Shown here in pieces: positions 55,438 to 64,000 of a DNA stretch of 64,000 nt. Numbering within the stretch: position 1 is the stretch's first letter; the number at the start of each line of letters is the position of its first letter. Under the pieces are notes generated by a model, which did no database searches, was not told the origin of the DNA, and was given only the letters and a program-made list of their open reading frames with translations. A program made the position numbers and the translations under genes. The DNA comes from Massilia timonae CCUG 45783 (lineage in GTDB: Bacteria; Pseudomonadota; Gammaproteobacteria; Burkholderiales; Burkholderiaceae_D): the NCBI RefSeq assembly GCF_000315425.1, contig NZ_JH992922.1, positions 1,903,248-1,967,247 of the forward strand, in the 5' to 3' direction.

Positions 55438-56922
55438 CACCTCGTTATACACAACTCGTCAGTCTCCAAGTTCGCGTAGTGCTTGAAGGGTGAGAGCTGA
55501 GGCGCGCACGTCGCGCAGCCCTTCCCAGAGGGTCTTGGCACCAGGTTCGCCATCACCTTTTCGGCCCAAGAAGCCGCCCGCGCGGGCGATCAAGCGTATT
55601 ACTTCGTTTAACGCCGGGTTGGGCTGGGGGCGTAATTTGTTGAGCAAGTAGGCGCCGCGTATCTCATCGGGATCAAAGAACAAGTGGGCATCCAGGTTCG
55701 GGCAGGTACGGCCCATGCGTACCAGATAGGCAATGCGCCAGGCTACGACCAAGTACAGCGCCAGTGCGCGCTCGATGCGCTCGATCGTGCCCAGCTGAAG
55801 TTCCTCGACCTTGCAGCCGTTCTTGAGCACATTGAACAGCATTTCAATTTCCCAGCGGGCGCGATACCAGTCGATCAATTCGGCCACCTCGGCCGCGCTG
55901 GTGGCGACCCGGTTCGTCAGCAGGCGCCATTCGATCGGCTTGACGCCGGCCGGAGCGCCGTGTTCACGCGCCACGATGCATGTGGCGGTCACCACCTTGC
56001 CCTTGCCCGCGTTCAGTTCGACCCGGCGTGCCCACAGCTGCTGGCGCACGATGCGCGCCTTGGCGCCCGGCCGCGCGGCCAGCGCGAACTCGATTTCCCC
56101 CAGCGGCGCGCCTTCCGTGGCATGCGGCCACAGCTTCTCGCTGTTGGGCAAGCAGCGGTTGTGCGCGGCGCGCACCAGCCAGTCCACCGGGCAGTCGAGC
56201 TGCTGCGCCCGCGCCATCAAGGGCAGCATGTCCGCCTCGCGGTCGGCCACATACACCAAGCGCGTGGCGGGCAGGCGCGGTGCCAGTTCCGCCAGTCTTT
56301 CGTAGCCTTCGATCCAGCGCAGGCTTTCCTTGGGGCCGCCGCGCTGGCCGTTGGTGTCGCGCAGCGCGCGCGCCCACATCCACACGTCCAGGATCCCCAG
56401 CGGCTCGCGCGCCGTCGTCACCGCGTAGGTGGGGTGGACGTACATGCCGCGCTGCGCTTCATAGCTGAGCGGTCCGAGGCCGCGCGCCTGCTGTCCGTTA
56501 AAGTCCAGTTCGGTCGTGTCCTGCAGACACAGCACCACCGACTGCTCGGCCATTCGCTGTTCCGTTTGCTGCCAGTGCGGCTCCAGGATTGCCCGCCAGT
56601 CGACGCCGTCATTGTCGAAGAAGCGATACGCGGCCATCGTCTCACCCCAGCCGTTACAGGCCTTTGGCACGCTCGCCGTCGGTGCCCCCGCCATTGTTTC
56701 CATCAGTGTCCTCGCTCGCCGGTTCAGGCGCGCGTCGCCCAGGTCGAGTTGCTCAAACTCCGAATCGGTCCATCCCTTCGATTTGCTCGCCAATTGCGCC
56801 ACGCAAAAGACGAGAGTAAACGCGATTTTGCAAAGGTTTACAAGGGCGCTGGCAAGTCATTGAAAGTAAACGGGATTTTCAGCCGGCGTGGTGAGGCTGG
56901 CGGACTTGTGTATAACGAGGTG
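55438..56922 (-). mobile_element. IS4-family (IS50-like) insertion sequence
   Basis: A 1,485-bp element with perfect 17-bp terminal repeats CACCTCGTTATACACAA, which share TTATACACAA with the ends of IS50/Tn5. The 9-bp target duplication GCTCAAGAG flanks it at 55,429-55,437 and 56,923-56,931, the length expected for this group. It interrupts the integrase. Confidence 0.95.
55459..56802 (-). CDS. IS4-family transposase
   Basis: A 447-residue DDE transposase of the IS50 group. Catalytic residues: LQDTTELDF (first Asp), VYVADREADM (second Asp) and YRARWEIEMLFNVLK, which fits the Y-x2-R-x3-E-x6-K signature exactly. The N-terminal DNA-binding region begins KGWTDSEFEQLDLGDARLNR. Appears intact, so the element may still be active. 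Confidence 0.93.
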   Translation of the reverse strand: MAQLASKSKGWTDSEFEQLDLGDARLNRRARTLMETMAGAPTASVPKACNGWGETMAAYRFFDNDGVDWRAILEPHWQQTEQRMAEQSVVLCLQDTTELDFNGQQARGLGPLSYEAQRGMYVHPTYAVTTAREPLGILDVWMWARALRDTNGQRGGPKESLRWIEGYERLAELAPRLPATRLVYVADREADMLPLMARAQQLDCPVDWLVRAAHNRCLPNSEKLWPHATEGAPLGEIEFALAARPGAKARIVRQQLWARRVELNAGKGKVVTATCIVAREHGAPAGVKPIEWRLLTNRVATSAAEVAELIDWYRARWEIEMLFNVLKNGCKVEELQLGTIERIERALALYLVVAWRIAYLVRMGRTCPNLDAHLFFDPDEIRGAYLLNKLRPQPNPALNEVIRLIARAGGFLGRKGDGEPGAKTLWEGLRDVRASALTLQALRELGD

Positions 56923-57185
56923 GCTCAAGAGCGCCTTCCGTTTGAGTTGATCCAGTTGAAGTCCCTGCATCGCGCCGTGGACGAATGGGTCGCTACTAAA
57001 AAGGGTTGGGATCAACCCCGCTGTATCGTTACGATCTTGGCCGAGACCGGCTGTAGGTTGGCGGAAGTCACGGGCTTGGTGTCAGCAGCGGTTGTAAACT
57101 GATACAGGCAGCGATTGAAAACTGATACACCATTTTGAGAAGATGGCCGCTTTGCGGAGCGGCCTTGAAACCCAAAGAGGTGTAC

Positions 57186-59026
<1,841 letters not shown>

Positions 59027-59573
59027 ACACGGACGGTGTTCGGCGACGGCGGTGTATCAGTTTTAAATCGCTGGGACGACGAAATCTGTATCAGTTTTCA
59101 ATCGCCGTTGACACTTGGCATCCACCGATATCTATCTTGATGCCGAGACCCCTTACATTGACCTCAAAGAACATCCATGGCGTTCCTTGAAGAACGATAA
59201 GGGAAGCGTTCGTAAGGTTCCGTTGACGCCTAGGGCTGTGGAAGCGATTAAAGCCGCTCAAGCCATCAACAACGGTTCCGAGTTCCTGTTCCCTAGATAC
59301 ACGACGGCCGTCCAGTGCAACATCAACTCGGTCTCGGCAACCCTGATTAAGTGGGTTCGTAGTCGTGAAGGTCTTAAAAACGCGCAGGTGGATAATCATA
59401 GCCTGCGTCATTCAATGAAAGACCTGCTGCGGGCTGTCCAATGCCCTGATTCCATCCAAGATCAATTCCTTGGTCACACGGCGAAGGGAACGGGTGGTAA
59501 GTATGGCCAAGGATATACCTTGGACGTTTTGGCTGCGTGGGTCAATAAGGCTGTGGCCCCTGTGTGGGTCTAA

Positions 59574-60263
59574 AACGCCGTAGGAAGCCGTATAGGCTGT
59601 TTTTACGCGCAGTCCTTAGGTTGGTTGCCATTGCCCCTTAAAACGCCGTATGAGGGCTTTACGGTCGCCCTAGGGATGCCCATGCTCAGGTTATACCAAT
59701 GCATGAGCGGCAAAGCCTTCAGGATGGCTGAGAGGCCGCATACGGCGTTTTAGGCTTCACCTGTAGGGTTGTTGCCTATTTCCGCATCAAACGCCTCTAC
59801 GGCCTTCTACGGGCTTCCCAAGGGGTGGTATTGTCCCCACTGTAGGGGAGAAAAAAACACCAATCAGGATCACTGCACCTGACTGGTAAGGAAGACTACA
59901 TGTCCCGGTAAGGGAAAACTGTCCCTCCGTAGGGGAGACCATCATTCCTATAGATACCTAAAGATTACATTAGGTCGGCATAGGTAGACTGTAAGTAGAA
60001 ATCATAGGAAAAAGACCATTAGGTTATTTCCTTTTGGATTGCACTACAGAGGATACTTAGCCACCTTTAGCCTTTGGAGTATCTTTAGAATCCTTAGGTA
60101 TGCCCCCAAACCCCCATAACGTACTGACCTGTTCTCTATAGGTGTGGATTTTAGCTTTCCCCTATGAGACTTAAGGTCAATATCGCTTCAAAACAGACCA
60201 TTCCTGACCACCCTATATACACGATGTATTTACAAGGGGAGCAAGGATCGTTACGCCGTCCTT
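59574..60263. other. Non-coding repeat-rich island segment
   Basis: About 690 bases with no supportable gene and clearly more A/T than the core. AAACGCCGTA occurs twice directly (near 59,572 and 59,641) and once inverted (TACGGCGTTT near 59,742). The word TTAGGT occurs four times (near 59,622, 59,971, 60,021 and 60,096). Two short dyads share GTAGGGGAGA (near 59,841 and 59,928). These might be integrase arm-type sites or a replication or transfer region. Confidence 0.5.
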
Positions 60264-60347
60264 TCACGCCTTAAGCATCCTGTAGTATAGTGGACCCCGA
60301 ATCTGAGACGGTGGTTTAAGCTGTCGTCCGCGAAAGGATGACAGCGA

Positions 60348-60638
60348 ATGAGTGAAGGTAAAAAACGCAGGGTGCACAGCGCCGAGTTCAAGGCCAAGGT
60401 TGGGTTGGAAGCGGTGCGTGGGGTGAAGACGGTGACGGAGATTGCGCAGGAATTCGGCGTGCATCCAGTACTGGTGGGCCAGTGGAAGAAGGAGATCCTG
60501 GAGAACGCCGGCGCCCTGTTCGACGTCAAGCGCGGGCCGAAGCCGGTGGACGAAAGCAGCCCGGAGGACAAGCTGTACAGCGAGATCGGCAAGCTGAAGA
60601 TGCAGGTGGATTGGCTCAAAAAAAAGCTTGGGGAATGA
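60348..60638 (+). CDS. IS3-family OrfA
   Basis: A 96-residue HTH protein (FKAKVGLEAVRGVKTVTEIA onward, leucine zipper near its C-terminus). A run of eight A followed by G (60,618-60,626) near its end is a likely -1 slippery site that fuses it to OrfB as the active transposase. Confidence 0.9.
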   Translation: MSEGKKRRVHSAEFKAKVGLEAVRGVKTVTEIAQEFGVHPVLVGQWKKEILENAGALFDVKRGPKPVDESSPEDKLYSEIGKLKMQVDWLKKKLGE

Positions 60639-61597
60639 GTCCGGCCGAGCGGGCACGGTGGATCGAGCGCGAGGACAAGATACCGCTGACGATGCAGTGC
60701 GAGCTGGCCGGCGTGCCGCGTTCGACCGTGTATCGGCGGCTGGAGGCGGCGGCCCGACAGGAATGCATCGAGGAGGAGGACGGCCAGCTGCGCGCCCTGA
60801 TCGACGAGGAGTACACCAGCCGCCCGTTCTACGGCAGCCGGCGCATGGCGGTCTTCCTGCGAGGCCGAGAGCACCGCGTCAACCGCAAGCGCGTGCAGCG
60901 CCTGATGCGGGAAATGGGCTTGGCGGGCATGGCGCCGGGGCCGTCCACGAGCAAGCCGCACCCGCAGCACAAGGTCTATCCCTATCTGCTGCGCGGGGTG
61001 GCGGTCACGCGGCCGAACCAGGTGTGGAGTACGGACCTGACGTACATTCGGCTGGCGCGCGGCTTTGCCTACCTGGTGGCGGTCATCGATTGGTACTCGC
61101 GTCGTGTGCTGGCCTGGCGCATCAGCAACAGCATGGACGCGTCGTTCTGCGTGGACTGTCTGGAGGAGGCATTGCGCCACCACGGCAAGCCCGAGGTATT
61201 CAACAGCGACCAGGGCTCGCAGTTCACCAGTGACGCCTTTACCAGCGTGCTCAAGCGCGAAGGCGTGGCCATCAGCATGGATGGGCGAGGACGGGCGCTG
61301 GACAACATCTTCGTCGAGCGCCTGTGGCGCAACGTGAAGTACGAGGACGTGTACCTGAAGGGCTACGCCAACATGGCCGAGCTGACAGTCGGCCTGGCAC
61401 AGTACTTCGCGTTTTACAACGCCGAGCGTCCACACCAGGCGCTGGGCTACGAGACGCCAGATCATGTCTACCGTGCCGGTGTTGGAGGAGGTGCGTTGAT
61501 CGTCGACAAGTTCGGCGACGCGGACCAAGAGCCGGAGAAAAACGGCGGAACGGGGCAGCGCCGGGCAGCTGCTGAAGTGGAAATGGACACAGCTTAA
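60635..61597 (+). CDS. IS3-family OrfB, integrase core
   Basis: A 320-residue frame in -1 relative to OrfA; ATG 60635 overlaps the OrfA stop, but production by frameshift is expected. DDE core: VWSTDLTYI (Asp), FNSDQGSQFTS (Asp) and NIFVERLWRNVKYE (Glu). The HTH_21 block RPFYGSRRMAVFLR is upstream. Intact. Confidence 0.92.
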   Translation: MSPAERARWIEREDKIPLTMQCELAGVPRSTVYRRLEAAARQECIEEEDGQLRALIDEEYTSRPFYGSRRMAVFLRGREHRVNRKRVQRLMREMGLAGMAPGPSTSKPHPQHKVYPYLLRGVAVTRPNQVWSTDLTYIRLARGFAYLVAVIDWYSRRVLAWRISNSMDASFCVDCLEEALRHHGKPEVFNSDQGSQFTSDAFTSVLKREGVAISMDGRGRALDNIFVERLWRNVKYEDVYLKGYANMAELTVGLAQYFAFYNAERPHQALGYETPDHVYRAGVGGGALIVDKFGDADQEPEKNGGTGQRRAAAEVEMDTA

Positions 61598-62166
61598 ACT
61601 AGCCGGCTGAGTGTCTTGACTGATGGGTCCACTTTATAGATACTCGCAACACCGATACCAAGCTGCTTTGCTACAGCTTCCTTGGTTGCCCCTGAGGCCA
61701 ACAAAGCCAGCACATCGGCTTTCTTAGCCAGTGCGGTAGGTTTCCTGCCCTTATACTTGCCCTCAGCCTTTGCCTTGGCTACGCCTTCCTTCTGACGTTC
61801 AAGCATGATTTCCCGCTCAAACTGGCCTACAGCACCAAGCATGGTAAGCATCAGTTTCCCGGTAGGCGTGGAAGTATCCAGACCAAAGTTCAACACCTTG
61901 AGCGATACGCCTTTGGCTTCCAACCGCTCCGCAATCTCAAGCAAGTGTTGCGTGTTCCTCGCCAGCCTATCGAGCTTCGTTACCATGAACACATCGCCTG
62001 ACCTAGCAAAACTGATAGCTTGCTCAAGCTGCACCCGCTCGGCTACTGAGGACACCTGTTCCTGGAAGACCCGTTCGCATCCCTCAGCCATCAGCGCCGA
62101 CACTTGAGCATCAAACCCTGCTACCTGTTCCACAGTGGAAGTCCTAGCGTATCCGATCAACATCAT

Positions 62167-62430
62167 TGTTCTCTATCAAATGATCTTTAGATGTAGTGAT
62201 AATACCCTATCAAAATTCTGATGGCAATCCTATCGGTAGGAAATATTGATACAGAATCACACTCTCGCTAGGGCAGGGTCTAGTGAGAGAAATTTAACCT
62301 TATGGGCACTTAGGGGTACTTGAGTAAATTGCCGTTGAGTTGACAAAGCTCGGTCAACTCCGTAAGAAGGATGACTAAATGGTTCTGAAGACTTACATAG
62401 AACCCTAAAACACAGCCTAGGACCGTGAAA
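62167..62430. other. Short intergenic segment with an inverted repeat near the resolvase
   Basis: No gene. An imperfect inverted repeat, CTCTCGCTAG (62,262-62,271) and CTAGTGAGAG (62,280-62,289), lies about 100 bases upstream of the resolvase start and could be a recombinase site. Confidence 0.4.
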
Positions 62431-62656
62431 ATGAACAAGGAAGTTCCACACTCGGACTACGATGCGCATCCGGAAACCGTAGATGATGACGAACTGAACG
62501 CCTACCTTGGCGGAATTGCAGAGGAAATAGGTTGGGTCATCATCTGTTTCAATTCGCTAGAGGACACGATCAGCAACTATCTACGAGAAATGATGCTGCG
62601 CGATCCCTATCAGGACGAACGGCTTGACGTATTCCTGGCTGAGATGGGCTACATGG

Positions 62657-63634
62657 CTAAATGTCAAGTCCCGCCTGTTCATAAACCCGTTTGACAAATA
62701 ATTCGGGGCGCTTTTTCTGCCATTCTTTGAGCGCCAGAATTGGTGTTTTGCTGTCGATGGCGCGTTGCGGAATATGATGGTTGTAGAGCTTCAAGTAGTT
62801 CATCAAGGTCGCCTCCAGATCAGCCCTGCTGTCGAAACGGGTTTGCTGTAGCAGTTCGTTGATTCGTCCGTTGAAGCGCTCTACCATGCCATTCGTTTGC
62901 GGGTGCCGTGGCGGTGCCAGGCGATGCTCTGCCGGCAGTGCGGTACAAGCCACATCGAAGGCATGGTTGCCGCTCGGCTTCTTGTCCTTGGTAGCGAAGC
63001 GGTCAGTGAACTGAGAGCCGTTATCTGTCAGTATCTTGCTGATCTTGATCGGTGAAGCAAGCTTGAGCCGACGCAGGAAATCGACGCTGCTCTTGTCCGT
63101 CATGTCGCCATAGATGTGCATGAAAACCCATCGCGTGGCCCGGTCGATCGCGACGAACAGATAGCGACGCGAGGTTTCGTCAGGCATCTGGGGCAAGTAT
63201 TTGATATCGATGTGAACGAAGCCTGGTTCGTAATCCTTGAACGTCTTTTTCGGCGCGATCGTTTCGCCTTCAGCTTTCGGGATGACATCTTCAAGACGTG
63301 ACATGCCCTCGCGCTTCAAAAGGCGGGCAAGACCTGAGCGAGAGACGTCAGGATTGATGTACTGCTTGGTGACGAAGAGAAGATCGTCCAATGGCAAATA
63401 AAGCGACTGGCGCAGCGCAAGCACGATCGCTTCCTGCGCTGCGCTCAGGGTGGTCTTGAGGACATGGGCACGGTGGGAACGGTCCTGTACATCATCACGC
63501 TTGAGCCACTTCTTGGCGGTAGCCCGGCTGACATTGAAGACCTTGGCCGCCTGGCGATCTGACAGGCCCGAGTCCTTGATCTCTTGGCGCGTTTTCGGTG
63601 TAGTTCGGGCTTGCGGGTGAATGCGTGAACTCAT
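62657..63634 (-). CDS. IS481-family transposase
   Basis: A 325-residue DDE transposase: N-terminal HTH (LSDRQAAKVFNVSRATAKKW), then VHIDIKYLPQ (Asp), ILTDNGSQFTDR (Asp) and NGMVERFNGRI (Glu). Its last codons ATT TAG are not fully inside the element: only the A of ATT is IS sequence, and TTTAG comes from the duplicated target. The stop codon is thus supplied by the insertion site. Confidence 0.92.
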   Translation of the reverse strand: MSSRIHPQARTTPKTRQEIKDSGLSDRQAAKVFNVSRATAKKWLKRDDVQDRSHRAHVLKTTLSAAQEAIVLALRQSLYLPLDDLLFVTKQYINPDVSRSGLARLLKREGMSRLEDVIPKAEGETIAPKKTFKDYEPGFVHIDIKYLPQMPDETSRRYLFVAIDRATRWVFMHIYGDMTDKSSVDFLRRLKLASPIKISKILTDNGSQFTDRFATKDKKPSGNHAFDVACTALPAEHRLAPPRHPQTNGMVERFNGRINELLQQTRFDSRADLEATLMNYLKLYNHHIPQRAIDSKTPILALKEWQKKRPELFVKRVYEQAGLDI

Positions 63635-63762
63635 GCTGCAAATTGCTCCTGGTGCTTTGAAATTCCGGGATTGCTGAACCCAGCAATCAACTCGTTCAGC
63701 ATAGCCTTTGCTCGGAATAAAGGCCAGCTACGACGAGGAATATGATCGCACGGCACTAAACA
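62662..63762 (-). mobile_element. IS481-family insertion sequence
   Basis: A 1,101-bp element with imperfect ends TGTCAAGTCCCG and, inverted, TGTTTAGTGCCG. The 6-bp target duplication GCTAAA lies at 62,656-62,661 and 63,763-63,768, and its removal restores the frame of the interrupted gene. Confidence 0.88.
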
Positions 63763-63908
63763 GCTAAAGCCCGCGCTTTAATGCACCTCTATGGTCAAGC
63801 AGTTGCGCATGGGGCTGCCCATTTACCCGAAGGTGAGATTGTGGAACTTGAAAAGGACTTGAGCTTAGCTGCGACGATACGCAACGGATATGCTCATGCT
63901 GATTGGTC

Positions 63909-64000
63909 GAGCCTGTCAGAATTTCTGTGTGGAACGGGGTCATGAAATAATCCCGAAAGGACTGTTCCATGACCGAAGTGATGACCACCAAGAAGCCCAA
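63909..64000 (+). mobile_element. left end of an IS256-family element, cut by window edge
   Basis: GAGCCTGTCAGAATTTCTGT begins an end sequence like those of IS256-family elements, followed by a transposase start at 63969. The other end and the target duplication are outside the window, so the exact boundary is uncertain by a few bases. Confidence 0.65.
63969..64000 (+). CDS. IS256-family transposase, first 11 codons
   Basis: ATG 63969 follows GAAAGGACTG. Only MTEVMTTKKPK is visible; the MTTKKPK opening is common among IS256-family transposases. The family call rests mainly on the adjacent terminal sequence. Confidence 0.55.
   Translation, partial: MTEVMTTKKP

Larger units (their letters stand above)
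60286..61636 (+). mobile_element. IS3-family insertion sequence
   Basis: A 1,351-bp element with ends TATAGTGGACCC and, inverted, TAAAGTGGACCC; inner matching TTTAAGC blocks follow. The 3-bp target duplication TAG lies at 60,283-60,285 and 61,637-61,639. The 3-bp duplication and two overlapping frames are standard for IS3. Confidence 0.9.
60264..62166 (-). pseudogene. serine resolvase split by an IS3-family element
   Basis: The gene starts at 62166 and is intact to 61637; the last codons lie beyond the IS at 60,282-60,264. Removing the IS and one copy of the 3-bp duplication restores GVASIY-RMLKA and a stop, 182 residues in total. The catalytic serine is in IGYARTSTVEQ (Tyr-Ala-Arg-Thr-Ser); VTKLDRLARNTQHL and KLMLTMLGAVGQFEREIM are the conserved dimer and E-helix regions; a C-terminal HTH (GATKEAVAKQLGIGVASIY) binds DNA. 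As it stands it would end with 13 residues read from the IS (KVDPSVKTLSRLV), so it may still be functional. Confidence 0.9.
62431..63908 (+). pseudogene. island gene broken by IS481- and IS256-family elements
   Basis: The start is ATG 62431 (GTG 62425 also in frame), with AGGA upstream. The first 77 codons run to 62,661. Skipping the IS481 element and one duplicated GCTAAA, the frame continues from 63,769 (AKARALMHLYGQAVAHGAAH) to RNGYAHADWS, where an IS256-family end begins at 63,909. The visible parts give about 123 residues: an acidic N-terminus (DDDELNAYLGG) and a predicted helical body with FNSLEDTISNYLREM. I do not recognise a function. The natural C-terminus is outside the window. Confidence 0.72.

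Noticed and set aside
63764..64000. Minus-strand frame at the right edge
   Set aside because: It lies antisense to the remnant of the interrupted island gene and to the IS256-family end, both of which explain the sequence better.

Overview
The window looks like a chromosomal segment of a high-GC betaproteobacterium of the Oxalobacteraceae, most like Massilia or a close relative. The reasons are the protein types (DUF4214 proteins beside a type I secretion operon, a PEP-CTERM protein, class III-cyclase-type CHASE2/FecR pair), the conserved order yebC-purD-hemF-nadD-rsfS-rlmH-maf-rng, and uniformly GC-rich third codon positions. Taxonomy is inferred from gene content only.

Region A (1-14,810) is the most distinctive. 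A CHASE2 sensor gene (cut by the left edge) diverges from a FecR-domain gene. Then come two paralogous, cysteine-free, alanine-rich proteins of about 760 residues with DUF4214 repeats, a complete type I secretion operon (ABC transporter, HlyD-type adaptor, TolC-type outer membrane channel), a convergent acyltransferase and a 200-residue DUF4214-only protein. Four transcription units here (fecR, both large DUF4214 genes, the secretion operon) each carry a 16-bp CRP-type palindrome TGTGA-N6-TCAC(A/G) placed about 40 bp upstream of a plausible start point. This suggests one cAMP/CRP-controlled surface-protein export system.

Region B (14,877-35,700) holds trhO, a PEP-CTERM protein, dnaE, an envelope cluster (GT2 glycosyltransferase, O-antigen ligase, msbA), a glycosidase/RmlD fusion, an AMP-forming acyl-CoA ligase, an fdhD-tupBCA operon for formate dehydrogenase maturation and tungstate uptake, a zinc-ribbon membrane protein and katE behind an OxyR-like operator.

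Region C (36,014-54,478) is a housekeeping block: rng, maf, rlmH, rsfS, nadD, hemF, purD and yebC on the minus strand, then a DUF2182 protein, mgsA, a quinone oxidoreductase operon, a LacI regulator with two operators in front of gudD, a DUF4136 lipoprotein, pepN, fbp and tRNA-Thr(CGT).

Region D (54,479-64,000) is the start of an integrative element inserted next to tRNA-Thr and then shredded by insertion sequences. The integrase is split by an IS4-family (IS50-like) and an IS21-family element, a serine resolvase by an IS3-family element, and an island gene by an IS481-family and an IS256-family element. Four of the five elements have exact target duplications whose removal restores the host reading frame, so the original genes can be rebuilt base by base. 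The resident island DNA looks visibly more AT-rich than the rest.
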